Shown here piece after piece: positions 42,290-51,634 of a DNA stretch of 64,000 nt. The stretch is from Mycolicibacterium sp. P9-64. Its GTDB lineage: Bacteria > Actinomycetota > Actinomycetes > Mycobacteriales > Mycobacteriaceae. Each line of letters starts with the position of its first letter. Position 1 is the stretch's first letter. Below the pieces are notes generated by a model, which was given only the letters and a program-made list of their open reading frames with translations, did not search any database and was not told where the DNA came from. The translations under genes and the position numbers were made by a program. Location of the stretch: contig NZ_NPKO01000005.1 in NCBI RefSeq assembly GCF_008329605.1, positions 496,001-560,000 of the forward strand. Reading direction: 5' to 3'.

Positions 42290-43810
42290 ATGACCTCGCA
42301 CATATTGGCATTCGACATCGGCACCAGTGGGGTCAAGGCCGTCATCGTCGACGTCGACGGTCAACTGCTGGACTGTGCCTATCGCGGCTACGGCCTACAG
42401 ATGGTCGCCGACGGCGGAGTCGAACAGGATTTGGACCACATGATCGAGTCGGCGCTCGAAGCGGCCGAGGAGTTGCTCCACCGAGTGCCTGCGATGGCCA
42501 ACTCGATCCAGGGGATCAGCGTGACGGCGCAGATGTTCAACCTGGTGGCGGTCGACGACGCAGGTCGGCCGCTGTTGCCGATGATCAGCTGGCTGGACCA
42601 GCGCGCTGAGAGCGATGCTCTAACGCTGGCAAAGCTCGTGCCGCCCGATGAGCAGTTCGCCCGGTTCAACGCAGTGGTCACCGGCAAGGACATCCTTCCG
42701 AAGATCCTCTGGTTGCGCGACAGTCGGCCCGACACCTACGCCTGCACAGCCAAACTCCTAGATTGCAAGGAAGCAGTGGTCATGCACCTGACCGGTGCAG
42801 CGGTCATCGATCACGCCGGAGCCTCGGCCTACCGGCTGTTCGATCACCAGACGCGGGACTGGGACGTGAACGCCTGTGCTGCAGCAGGAATCGATCCAGG
42901 CAAGCTTCCCCGGGTCTGCGCGGCGACCGACGTCGCCGGTCCGCTGCGGGCCGACATCGCGCTGCGACTGGGATTGTCGGACACCGTCGCGGTGTACGTC
43001 GGCGTCGGCGACGTGCCCGCCAGCCAACTGGGCTCCGGCGCGGTGAACCCAGGCGATCTGCACGTAAGCCTGGGTACCGCGGTGTATTTCGGCCTCACCA
43101 TGTCGGAGCCGAGGCTCGATCCCCGGCAACGGCTCGGTGTCCTGGCCCACGCCGACGCAGGCCTGTGGATTCTCTGGCTCGAGATCGCTACCGGCGGCGC
43201 CGCCCTGGCATGGGCGGTGCGCATGCTCGGCCTCGATCACCCCGGTCCCGTCGACTACGCCAGGATCGAACAGTTGGTCAGCGATAGCTCGGCCGACATG
43301 GACGGGCTGCTCTTCGCGCCGTGGCTCAGCGGTGAGCGCGTACCGGTGTTCGACGATTCCGCCCGTGCGTCGTTCGTGGGGTTGCGCCTCCACCACGGTG
43401 CCGGTCACATCCTGCGCGCCGTCATGGAGGGCGTCGCCTTCCAGATGCGCTGGGCGCTGGAGTACGGGCTCGACTACGGACAGGCCGTCAAGCGAATCCG
43501 TGCGGTCGGCGGTGGATCGATGGGAACGGAGTGGACCCAGATCATCGCCGACGTCCTGGAGCGCCCGCTGGAAACCATTGCCCAGCCCCAAGATGCCGGG
43601 GCCATCGGTGCGGCGTCGTGCGCCATCGTTGGCAGCGGCGCGCAGCCGGACTATGCGTTCCTCACCGATCGCGCAACCGTCACGCGGACCTTCTTGCCGG
43701 ACGCGGCGCGAGCGCTCGACTACGCCGATCGCTACGCGTTGTACCGCAGGCTGTACGACGCCCTGTACCCGCTGTATCACCCCCCACGTGTGGATGAGGA
43801 GCGCCCGTGA
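42290..43810 (+). CDS. FGGY-family carbohydrate kinase, xylulokinase-like
   Basis: 506 residues. ATP site DIGTSGVKAVIVDVDG at the N-terminus, ISVTAQMFN, the catalytic Asp in SWLDQRAE, and the second-domain motifs HVSLGTAVYF, RIRAVGGGSMGTEWTQIIAD and DAGAIGAA. It phosphorylates a sugar or polyol-like alcohol. The substrate cannot be told from motifs. Within this operon the kinase acts on a product of the aminotransferase or on a linear hydroxy compound. The ATG at 42290 is the first in frame; the HAD gene overlaps its stop by GTGA. Confidence 0.92.
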   Translation: MTSHILAFDIGTSGVKAVIVDVDGQLLDCAYRGYGLQMVADGGVEQDLDHMIESALEAAEELLHRVPAMANSIQGISVTAQMFNLVAVDDAGRPLLPMISWLDQRAESDALTLAKLVPPDEQFARFNAVVTGKDILPKILWLRDSRPDTYACTAKLLDCKEAVVMHLTGAAVIDHAGASAYRLFDHQTRDWDVNACAAAGIDPGKLPRVCAATDVAGPLRADIALRLGLSDTVAVYVGVGDVPASQLGSGAVNPGDLHVSLGTAVYFGLTMSEPRLDPRQRLGVLAHADAGLWILWLEIATGGAALAWAVRMLGLDHPGPVDYARIEQLVSDSSADMDGLLFAPWLSGERVPVFDDSARASFVGLRLHHGAGHILRAVMEGVAFQMRWALEYGLDYGQAVKRIRAVGGGSMGTEWTQIIADVLERPLETIAQPQDAGAIGAASCAIVGSGAQPDYAFLTDRATVTRTFLPDAARALDYADRYALYRRLYDALYPLYHPPRVDEERP

Positions 43811-44469
43811 CCGAACGTTGCGTCGTCTTCGACCTCGACGGAGTGCTGGTGATGTCGGAACACCTGTGGGAGCAAGGCTGGCAATCGGTTTCGGGAAGAC
43901 ACGGTTACGCCTGGACATCTGACGACACCAGAACTTGCCAGGGCAAGAGCGTGCCCGAGTGGGCGCGGTATGTCGGCGACCGAACCGGCATGGACGTGCA
44001 GGCTGCGGCCGACGGTGTGATCGGTGCGGTCGCCGCTGCCTACGACCGTGGCGAGGTCCCGTTGATCGACGGTGCCCTCGAGCTCGTTCGGGCGGCGGCA
44101 GCGCGCGTCCCCGTGGCGCTGGCGTCATCGGCACCCCGCGAGATCATCGACCGGGTGATGACCTCGACGCCCATCGGCGAATATTTCAGCGCCACGGTGT
44201 CGAGCGCCGAGGTCGCCGCGGGGAAGCCGGCGCCCGACGTGTACCAGGAGGCCATCGCGAGGCTGGGTGCCCACAGCTCGGGCAGTTATGCGGTCGAAGA
44301 CTCGAGCAACGGCGTCCGAGCCGCAGCTGCCGCCGGGCTGGCGGTGCTGGGCATGGAGCACTCGCAGTACCCGATCGACACCGACGCGGCGCACCGCACC
44401 GTCGGCATCTACCACCGGCTAGACGACGTGACCGAAGCACTCGTCCGGTATCTCGACGAGGGCACCTGA
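43807..44469 (+). CDS. HAD-superfamily phosphatase/phosphoglucomutase-like hydrolase
   Basis: 220 residues of HAD subfamily IA. Motif I VFDLDGVLVMSEHLWEQGW with the two catalytic Asp, motif II ALASSAP, the motif III lysine in AAGKPAPDVYQEA, and motif IV YAVEDSSNGVRAA. The cap domain is the small helical type. It would remove phosphate from a small phosphometabolite in the cytosol. The GTG start overlaps the kinase stop, so kinase and phosphatase are made together, which is odd if both act on the same ester. Last gene of the operon. Confidence 0.92.
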   Translation: MTERCVVFDLDGVLVMSEHLWEQGWQSVSGRHGYAWTSDDTRTCQGKSVPEWARYVGDRTGMDVQAAADGVIGAVAAAYDRGEVPLIDGALELVRAAAARVPVALASSAPREIIDRVMTSTPIGEYFSATVSSAEVAAGKPAPDVYQEAIARLGAHSSGSYAVEDSSNGVRAAAAAGLAVLGMEHSQYPIDTDAAHRTVGIYHRLDDVTEALVRYLDEGT

Positions 44470-44530
44470 TCTCGCGGTCGTTCACCTCCTGGACACGCGA
44501 CGGTCGATCGCCGGTGCTAATGCTTAGCCC

Positions 44531-46153
44531 ATGAACTCGAGCCCAAAGCCATTGGTAGTTGCGGGGATTGTCCTGATCACGATGGCCGCGACGTCCTGCT
44601 CGTCCGGTTCGAACGCGTCGTCGCCATCGGGCGCGAGCACCGCCCCGACATCTCCGGCGGCGGCCCAGCTGAGTACGGCAGTCGACCAGGCGCTCGTGCT
44701 TACGCCGGCTCAGTTATTGGCGGTCACCGGCGGCGCGACACCGGTAGCGTTCGCTTCCCCCGCGCACGGAAAGATCAGCTACGGCGCCGGCGGCACGATG
44801 GTCTACACCCCGGAGAAGGGCTTCTCGGGCACCGACGAACTGACGGTCACCACCGCCGAGGCGGTCAAGCTGTACGCCGTCGACACCCCACCGATCGCCA
44901 CCGTCGGCGGGGTCGCCATCGAGAGCAGCGCCGACGGCTCGGCGATCGCGGCGGTCCCCGGTAGCGCCGACGCGCTCTACGGGCTCAGCGACCGCGGCCC
45001 CAACGTCGACGGCCGCACCGACGACGAGAAGGTGTTGCCCGTCCCCGACTTTCAGCCCCGAATCAACGAGTACAAGCTCAGCGACGGTTCCGCCACGGTC
45101 GAGAAGACCATCGGCTTGACGGGGACCGACGGCGCACCGCTGCGCGGGCTCGTCGATCCGCAGGCGAACACCGGCGAGACACTGGTGGACATCGACGGCA
45201 AGCCGCTGCCGACGTCCGATCACGGCCTCGACACCGAGGGGTTGGTCGCACTCCCCGACGGGACCTTCTGGGTGTCCGACGAGTACGGGCCGTTCCTCGT
45301 CCACTTCGACGCGGCAGGCAAGGAGCTGGAACGGTTGTCGCCGTTCACCGGCTCACTGCCGCGCGAATTGTCGCTTCGCACACCGAATCAGGGGATGGAG
45401 GGCCTGACCATCACCCCCGACGGCTCGACGCTGGTCGGGATCATGCAGTCGGCCCTCAAGACCCCGGGGCTGCAGGGCTCCGCGAAATCGGTGGCGTTCA
45501 CCCGCATCGTCACCGTCAACCTCGCCACCAAGGCGGTCAGTGAATACCTCTATCCGCTGGCCAACCCGCAGGGGACCAAGGTCGCGGTCTCCGAGATCAC
45601 CGCGCTGACCAACACGACGTTCCTCGTCGACGAGCGCGACGGCAAGCTGGCACCCGGCGCCGACAAAAAGATCTACGTCGCCGACATCTCCGGGGCGACC
45701 GACGTCGGCCCCAAGGCGGCGGTGCCCGGTGCGACGTACGACGCCGACGCGGGCGGACTGCAGGTGGACGGCACGGCCCTCGAGACGGCCGTCGGGGTCA
45801 CCACCGACACCGAGGCCGTTGCAGCCCTGAAGGCCAAGGGCATCACGACCGCGACCAAGACGCTCAAGCTGGATCTGGGCGGACTGTTGACCGAGCTCAA
45901 CGCCAAGGGCGAATTCTTCGGCCACGACAAGGTGGAGGGCCTCGCCACGTCAGACGGCGGAAACACGCTGACGATCGCCAACGACAGCGACTTCGGTCTG
46001 GCCGGTCTGGCGTCCGAGACGCCGCCGTTCACCTTGAAGCCGAAGACGCTCGCCAACGGCAGGCAGGACTCTGGAGAGTTCCTGGTCGTCGACACCACCA
46101 AGCTGCCCGCCACGACGCAGACGACCACCGTGTCGATCAAAGTGGGATCCTGA
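44531..46153 (+). CDS. Exported esterase-like phytase-family (PF13449) lipoprotein
   Basis: 540 residues. A lipoprotein signal (VVAGIVLITMAATSCSSGS, Cys about residue 23) is followed by a Ser/Ala/Pro linker. A small all-beta segment with YTPEKGFSGTDELTV (cadherin-like or Ig-like) precedes the phytase-like propeller: DRGPNVDGRTDD, DHGLDTEGLVALPDGTFWVS, DEYGPFLVHFDAAGKEL and NQGMEGLTITPDG. Such proteins bind calcium and may hydrolyse phosphate esters at the surface. It starts 61 bases after the HAD gene; joint transcription is uncertain. Confidence 0.88.
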   Translation: MNSSPKPLVVAGIVLITMAATSCSSGSNASSPSGASTAPTSPAAAQLSTAVDQALVLTPAQLLAVTGGATPVAFASPAHGKISYGAGGTMVYTPEKGFSGTDELTVTTAEAVKLYAVDTPPIATVGGVAIESSADGSAIAAVPGSADALYGLSDRGPNVDGRTDDEKVLPVPDFQPRINEYKLSDGSATVEKTIGLTGTDGAPLRGLVDPQANTGETLVDIDGKPLPTSDHGLDTEGLVALPDGTFWVSDEYGPFLVHFDAAGKELERLSPFTGSLPRELSLRTPNQGMEGLTITPDGSTLVGIMQSALKTPGLQGSAKSVAFTRIVTVNLATKAVSEYLYPLANPQGTKVAVSEITALTNTTFLVDERDGKLAPGADKKIYVADISGATDVGPKAAVPGATYDADAGGLQVDGTALETAVGVTTDTEAVAALKAKGITTATKTLKLDLGGLLTELNAKGEFFGHDKVEGLATSDGGNTLTIANDSDFGLAGLASETPPFTLKPKTLANGRQDSGEFLVVDTTKLPATTQTTTVSIKVGS

Positions 46154-46295
46154 CCGGGACGCATTGCCACCCAAGGAGCCACCGAAAACGGCCTGACCAG
46201 CGTCGACGCCCTTATTCCCCAAAGCATGGACCAATTCGTGTTTTCGCTATGAGCTGGGAGCGGATGCCCGAACCTAGCGACCGTCGTAGCGTGGA

Positions 46296-47681
46296 GTGGT
46301 GACATCGTCTAACAATCTCCCGCGCACGCTCGGCGAACTCCGTGCCTCCGGTCATCGCGAGCGGGGCGTCAAGCAGGAAATCCGGGAGAACCTCCTGGCC
46401 GCACTGGCCGACGGCCGCGACGTATGGCCCGGCATCTTCGGCTTCGAGGACACCGTCCTGCCCCAGCTGGAGCGCGCGTTGATCGCGGGACACGACCTGG
46501 TTCTGCTCGGCGAGCGCGGGCAGGGCAAGACCCGTCTGCTGCGCGCACTGACCGGTCTGCTCGACGAGTGGACGCCGGTGATCGCGGGATCGGAGCTCAA
46601 CGAACATCCGTACTCACCCATCACCCCCGAGTCGATCCGTCGCGCCGCCGATTCGGGCGACGACCTGCCCGTTGGCTGGCGGCACCGCAGCGAGCGCTAC
46701 AGCGAGAAGCTCGCGACGCCCGACACCAGCGTCGCGGACCTCGTCGGCGACATCGACCCGATCAAGGTCGCCGAGGGCCGCAGTCTCGGTGATCCCGAGA
46801 CCATCGCCTACGGGCTGATCCCGCGCGCGCACCGCGGCATCGTCGCCGTCAACGAGCTGCCCGACCTTGCCGAGCGCATTCAGGTGTCGATGCTGAACGT
46901 GATGGAGGAGCGCGACATTCAGGTGCGCGGTTACACGCTGCGCTTGCCGCTCGACGTGCTCGTGGTGGCCAGCGCCAACCCCGAGGACTACACGAACCGC
47001 GGCCGGATCATCACCCCGCTCAAGGATCGGTTCGGCGCCGAGGTCCGCACGCACTACCCGTTGCAGCTCGAGGCCGAGGTGAGTGTCATCAAGCAGGAGG
47101 CGCATCTCGCCGCGGCGGTGCCCGACTATCTGCTGCAGACGTTGGCGCGCTTCGCCAGGAACTTGCGCGAATCGCAGTCGGTCGACCAGCGCTCCGGTGT
47201 GTCGGCCCGGTTCGCGATCGCTGCCGCCGAGACCGTCGCCGCAGCGGCACGACACCGTTCGACGATCCTCGGCGAGGACGACCCGGTGGCGCGCGTCGTG
47301 GATCTGGCCACCGTGATCGACGTGCTGCGCGGCAAGTTGGAGTTCGAGTCGGGTGAGGAGGGCCGCGAGCAGGCCGTGCTCGAGCACCTGTTGCGACGGG
47401 CCACCGCTGATACTGCGCAACGGCTGCTCGGCGGCATCGACGTCGGCCCGCTGGTGTCCGCCGTCGAGCAGGGTTCGCCCGTCACCACCGGTGAACGCGT
47501 CTCCGCCAAGGACGTTCTTGCAGCGCTGCCCGACCTGCCCGTGCTCGATGCGATCGCCGAACGCCTCGGCGCGACCACTGACGGTGAGCGCGCCGCCGCC
47601 GCCGAGCTGGCGCTGGAGGCCCTGTATCTGGCGAAGCGCATCGACAAGGTGTCGGGCGAAGGCGAAACCGTATATGGCTAA
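46296..47681 (+). CDS. MoxR/Mg-chelatase-like AAA ATPase (Rv0958 homologue)
   Basis: 461 residues. Walker A GERGQGKTRL (about residues 70-79), Walker B-like GIVAVNELPDL, sensor VVASANPEDYTNRGRIITPL and arginine-finger region KDRFGAEVRTHYPL. This is the AAA+ motor half of a MoxR-VWA chaperone pair; its partner is the next gene. Such pairs insert metals or remodel protein complexes, and the target in mycobacteria is not known. The start is GTG 46296, with GTG 46299 equally possible. Position after the accessory block restores the reference gene order. Confidence 0.92.
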   Translation: MVTSSNNLPRTLGELRASGHRERGVKQEIRENLLAALADGRDVWPGIFGFEDTVLPQLERALIAGHDLVLLGERGQGKTRLLRALTGLLDEWTPVIAGSELNEHPYSPITPESIRRAADSGDDLPVGWRHRSERYSEKLATPDTSVADLVGDIDPIKVAEGRSLGDPETIAYGLIPRAHRGIVAVNELPDLAERIQVSMLNVMEERDIQVRGYTLRLPLDVLVVASANPEDYTNRGRIITPLKDRFGAEVRTHYPLQLEAEVSVIKQEAHLAAAVPDYLLQTLARFARNLRESQSVDQRSGVSARFAIAAAETVAAAARHRSTILGEDDPVARVVDLATVIDVLRGKLEFESGEEGREQAVLEHLLRRATADTAQRLLGGIDVGPLVSAVEQGSPVTTGERVSAKDVLAALPDLPVLDAIAERLGATTDGERAAAAELALEALYLAKRIDKVSGEGETVYG

Positions 47682-49689
47682 ACGCACGTCGCGTTATTCG
47701 CGATACAGCGGCGGGCCCGACCCGCTCGCTCCGCCGGTCGATCTGCGCGAGGCGCTCGAGCAGATCGGTCAGGACGTCATGGAGGGCAGCTCGCCGCGGC
47801 GGGCGCTGTCCGAAATGCTGCGACGTGGCACCAGGAACATGGCGGGCGCCGACCGGCTTGCCGCCGAAGTCAACCGCAAACGTCGAGAACTGTTGAAGCG
47901 CAACAATCTCGACGGCACGTTGGCCGAGATCAAGAAGCTGCTCGACGAGGCGGTGTTGGCCGAGCGCAAGGAGTTGGCCCGCGCGCTCGACGACGACGCA
48001 CGGTTCGGCGAACTGCAGTTGGAGTCGCTGTCGCCGTCGCCGGCCAAGGCGGTCCAGGAGCTGGCCGAGTACGAGTGGCGCAGCCAGGAGGCCCAGCAGA
48101 AGTACGAGCAGATCAAGGACCTGATGGGTCGCGAGATGCTCGATCAACGGTTCGCAGGGATGAAGCAGGCGCTGGAGAACGCCACCGACGAGGATCGCCA
48201 GCAGGTCAACGAAATGCTCGACGACCTGAACGACTTGCTGGACAAGCACGCCCGCGGCGAGGACTCGCCCCAAGACTTTCAAGACTTCATGGACAAGCAC
48301 GGCGAGTTCTTTCCCGAGAACCCGAAGGACATCGACGAGCTGCTCGACTCCCTTGCCAAACGGGCCGCCGCCGCGCAGCGGTTCCGCAACAGCCTGTCCG
48401 CCGATCAGCGGGCTGAGCTCGACGCATTGGCGCAGCAGGCGTTCGGTTCGCCGTCGCTGATGAACGCGTTGAATCGCCTCGATTCGCATCTGCAGGCCGC
48501 CAGGCCGGGCGAAGATTGGGCGGGTTCGGAGAGGTTTTCTGGCGACAATCCGCTCGGTATGGGCGAGGGCGCTCAGGCGATGGCGGACATCGGCGAGTTG
48601 GAGCAACTTGCCGAGCAACTGTCGCAGAGCTACTCCGGCGCGACGATGGACGACGTCGACCTCGACATGCTGGCGCGCCAACTCGGCGAGGACGCTGCGG
48701 TTAACGCCAAGACGCTTGCCGACCTCGAACGCACGTTGATGAATCAGGGCTTCCTGGACCGCGGCTCCGACGGCCAATGGCGGCTCTCGCCCAAGGCCAT
48801 GAGGCAGCTCGGACAGGCCGCTCTGCGCGACGTGGCGCAACGACTGTCGGGCCACCACGGGCAGCGCGACACCCGCCGCGCCGGCGCGGCAGGGGAGCTC
48901 ACCGGCGCGACGCGCCCGTGGCAGTTCGGCGACACCGAACCGTGGAACGTGACGAGGACGCTCACCAACGCGGTGCTGCGCCAAGCCGCCGGAGCCGCTT
49001 CGGCGGCGACATCAGACTTGAGCGGGGGTGTCGATTTACCTCGAATGCGACTCACGGTGGACGACGTCGAGGTCTCCGAGACGGAGACCCGTACGCAAGC
49101 CGTCGTGGCGTTGCTCGTCGACACGTCGTTCTCGATGGTGATGGAGAACCGGTGGCTCCCGATGAAGCGGACGGCACTGGCGCTCAACCACTTGGTCAGC
49201 ACGCGGTTCCGCGCAGATTCCCTGCAGATCATTGCCTTCGGCCGCTACGCGCGGACGGTGACGCCGGCAGAGCTGGCCGGGTTGGAGGGCGTCTACGAGC
49301 AGGGCACCAACCTGCACCACGCGCTCGCCTTGGCGAGCAGGCACCTGCGCAGGCACCCGAACGCTCAGCCGGTGGTGCTGGTCGTCACCGATGGTGAGCC
49401 GACGGCGCACCTCGAGGACCACCGCGGTGCCTCTGCGGGTGACGGCCCCCAGGTGTTCTTCGACTACCCGCCGCATCCGCTGACCATCGCGCACACCGTG
49501 CGGGGCTTCGACGAGGTCGCCCGGCTGGGTGCACAGGTCACCATCTTCCGGCTGGGCAGCGACCCGGGTCTTGCGCGGTTCATCGACCAGGTAGCCCGGC
49601 GGGTCGAGGGCCGCGTCGTGGTACCCGAGTTGGACGGTCTCGGCGCCGCCGTAGTCGGCGACTATCTACGGTCGCGCCGCCGCCGCTAG
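47674..49689 (+). CDS. VWA-domain protein, partner of the MoxR-type ATPase (Rv0959 homologue)
   Basis: 671 residues. The N-terminal two thirds are helical and charged (repeated LLDEAVLAERKELARAL-like and DEDRQQVNEMLDDLNDLLDK segments), a coiled region likely to bind the ATPase. The C-terminal VWA domain has the MIDAS signature VALLVDTSFSMVMENRW, with LEGVYEQGTNLHHAL and VLVVTDGEPTAH. The ATG at 47674 overlaps the ATPase stop by eight bases. A longer frame from 47353 lies inside the ATPase gene. The two gene products act as one complex. Confidence 0.93.
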   Translation: MAKRTSRYSRYSGGPDPLAPPVDLREALEQIGQDVMEGSSPRRALSEMLRRGTRNMAGADRLAAEVNRKRRELLKRNNLDGTLAEIKKLLDEAVLAERKELARALDDDARFGELQLESLSPSPAKAVQELAEYEWRSQEAQQKYEQIKDLMGREMLDQRFAGMKQALENATDEDRQQVNEMLDDLNDLLDKHARGEDSPQDFQDFMDKHGEFFPENPKDIDELLDSLAKRAAAAQRFRNSLSADQRAELDALAQQAFGSPSLMNALNRLDSHLQAARPGEDWAGSERFSGDNPLGMGEGAQAMADIGELEQLAEQLSQSYSGATMDDVDLDMLARQLGEDAAVNAKTLADLERTLMNQGFLDRGSDGQWRLSPKAMRQLGQAALRDVAQRLSGHHGQRDTRRAGAAGELTGATRPWQFGDTEPWNVTRTLTNAVLRQAAGAASAATSDLSGGVDLPRMRLTVDDVEVSETETRTQAVVALLVDTSFSMVMENRWLPMKRTALALNHLVSTRFRADSLQIIAFGRYARTVTPAELAGLEGVYEQGTNLHHALALASRHLRRHPNAQPVVLVVTDGEPTAHLEDHRGASAGDGPQVFFDYPPHPLTIAHTVRGFDEVARLGAQVTIFRLGSDPGLARFIDQVARRVEGRVVVPELDGLGAAVVGDYLRSRRRR

Positions 49690-50040
49690 ACCCCTAAACC
49701 GGCTTCCTTGGAGTTAACTGGCAGCCGTCCAGCAAGCTATTTTCTGGTGACGTCACCGTCATTTGTGGACGGTGCGTAGGTGGACGGTCGGACCCACGAG
49801 AGGGGCCGGGCCGGCCTTTCCGACACATGGTCTTAACAGGCGTTACGACACTTCTGCCGCGTCATTCAAGATCATGTAACAGACGTTGGCCATGTGAAGG
49901 ATCTCGGGTGTTACCGCAAAGATCTTGACGAGCTGTGGCAAAATATTTCCGAAGACTTAACGTGTAGCTCTTAGATTTTTCTCAGCATGACGTAAGTTGT
50001 GTACATCTACCGTCCGAGATCCATATAGGGGGATCCAAAA
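49690..50040 (+). other. Intergenic region before the FF-repeat protein gene
   Basis: These 351 bases hold no gene. GGTGACGTCACC (49746-49757) is a perfect 12-bp palindrome. GTGGACGGT occurs twice (49765-49773 and 49780-49788), a direct repeat with 15-base period. The last 120 bases are AT-richer than the surroundings and hold TTGACG (49925-49930) and CTTAACG/TAGAT-like stretches that may be the promoter, without a clear pairing at normal spacing. AGGGGGA lies just before the ATG at 50041. Confidence 0.5.
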
Positions 50041-51549
50041 ATGGCTGTTAGCCGGTTCATCACCGCAGGCGTCGCGATGGCGACGGCGGGCGCCATCGCT
50101 GCGATCCCCGCGATCGCCCCGCCGCTTGCCCCGCGCGACATCGCGGTGGTCAACGGCGCCCGCGTGCAGTTGTCCGCGGACGTCAACGATCTGATCAACA
50201 CCTTCTTCGTCAGGTACCCAGGCAACCCCGACAACCCGGGCACCACCGGCGTTTCCGGCGTGATCCAGCAGCTGCTGCTGAACGCCAATGCCGGTGACCC
50301 CGCGGCCACCGAGGTCGTCAACTCGCTCTTCGGGTCCGGCATCTCCGACGTCGTGCGGCTCTACCTGACGCGCGGTAACGCCGATCCGCTCGCCGTGGCG
50401 TACATCAACACCTTCTTCAACGGTGGTGCCAGCGAGCTAGCCCGCCTGCAATTGCTCCTTTACAACACCGACCCAACCCAGCGTGAGTACATCAACAAGT
50501 TCTTCGGCGGAGCCGTCCTCGACGACGGTTCGCAGAACGTCAGCCAGGACGGCGCGTCCGGCGTGTTCTACAAGTTCCTCACCGACACCGGGCTGAGCCC
50601 GGACCAGCAGGCGGTCCTCGACACCTTCTTCAACAGGGGCGTGCTGACCGACGTCAACGACACGCCGGCCGACCCCACGGACGACGTCTACGTGGGCACC
50701 TCGAACAATGCCCTCAGCGGTGCGTCGGGCGTCGTCTACAACGCGCTGAAGGGTTCGGGCCTGAGCCCCGACCAGACGCAGTTCGTGGACGACTTCTTCG
50801 GCGGCGGGGCCTCCGAGGTGGTGCGCCACCGGCTGGTGCAGAGCACCAGCGACCCGGAGCAGCAGGCGACCATCAACGAGTTCTTCGGCGGCGGCATCTC
50901 CGAGGTGGTGCGGGCGCGGCTGCTCGCCAGCCAGACCGGCGATACCCGCGCGCAGGACATCACCAACGAGTTCTTCGACAACGGCATCACGGGTGTCATC
51001 CGCTACCTGCTGACCGGCCCGATCGTGGAGCCGCCGGCGCCAGCCGCGCCGGCGGAGAGCAGCGCCAGGCTGGTCTCGGCCGCCACGACGCCTACCGACA
51101 CGACGCCTACTGACACCAAGCCGGCCGACACGACTCCGACGCCGACGAAGAAGGTGGCCGTCGCCGCAGCGGCGGCAGCCGCGACGCCGGCAGCGGCTCC
51201 CGTCTCCGCCCCCGCTCCGGCAGCTGCCCCGGCCGCTGCACCCGCAGCAGCGGCACCGGCTGAGGCGCCGAAGTTCACCGCGAAGATCTCCGACAAGAAG
51301 ACCGAGGAGACCGACAGCACGACCGATGCCATCAAGAGCGGCAACAAGGTCGAGCCGATCATCATCGAGGGCAGCGGCGGCGCCAAGCCCGGCGATGGCA
51401 GCTGGGGCATATTCGGCGCGGTTGCCGGCGCGGTCGGCAACTTCCTCACCGGCGGCGGCGGCGCACCCGCGCCCAGCACCGGCGGCGCGGACGCCGGGAG
51501 CACCGGGAGCACGGGTGCAGCCGGTGGCAGCACTGGCAGCACTGGCTAG
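50041..51549 (+). CDS. Exported FF-repeat protein with Ala/Pro linker and GSTG tail
   Basis: 502 residues. A signal peptide (MAVSRFITAGVAMATAGAIA, cut near residue 30) is followed by about eight imperfect repeats (residues 50-325). Each is built around an FF or LF core, for example NTFFNGGASELAR, DDFFGGGASEVVR, NEFFGGGISEVVR and NEFFDNGITGVIR, spaced by helices ending YLL or RLL. A low-complexity A/P/T linker with TPTDT repeats covers 335-415, then a Lys/Asp/Thr stretch, and the end is GSTGSTGAAGGSTGSTG. It is probably surface-exposed or secreted. No family was recognised. The ATG follows AGGGGGA. Confidence 0.85.
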   Translation: MAVSRFITAGVAMATAGAIAAIPAIAPPLAPRDIAVVNGARVQLSADVNDLINTFFVRYPGNPDNPGTTGVSGVIQQLLLNANAGDPAATEVVNSLFGSGISDVVRLYLTRGNADPLAVAYINTFFNGGASELARLQLLLYNTDPTQREYINKFFGGAVLDDGSQNVSQDGASGVFYKFLTDTGLSPDQQAVLDTFFNRGVLTDVNDTPADPTDDVYVGTSNNALSGASGVVYNALKGSGLSPDQTQFVDDFFGGGASEVVRHRLVQSTSDPEQQATINEFFGGGISEVVRARLLASQTGDTRAQDITNEFFDNGITGVIRYLLTGPIVEPPAPAAPAESSARLVSAATTPTDTTPTDTKPADTTPTPTKKVAVAAAAAAATPAAAPVSAPAPAAAPAAAPAAAAPAEAPKFTAKISDKKTEETDSTTDAIKSGNKVEPIIIEGSGGAKPGDGSWGIFGAVAGAVGNFLTGGGGAPAPSTGGADAGSTGSTGAAGGSTGSTG

Positions 51550-51575
51550 CAGCCGACCTTCCAGCTAGACGAACA

Positions 51576-51608
51576 CATCGGCCCCTTCCATTGCGGAAGG
51601 GGCCGATG
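51576..51608. terminator. Strong hairpin terminator after the FF-repeat gene
   Basis: CATCGGCCCCTTCC (51576-51589) and GGAAGGGGCCGATG (51595-51608) form a perfect 14-bp stem with loop ATTGC, between convergent genes ending at 51549 and 51635. It can end transcripts from both sides. Confidence 0.8.
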
Positions 51609-51634
51609 CGTTTCGATCAAGTCTTGGCTGGGCG

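Noticed and set aside
42758..44134. A 458-codon minus-strand frame across the kinase and HAD genes
   Set aside because: Both plus-strand genes have complete motifs and coupled starts; the antisense frame has neither a ribosome site nor domain character.
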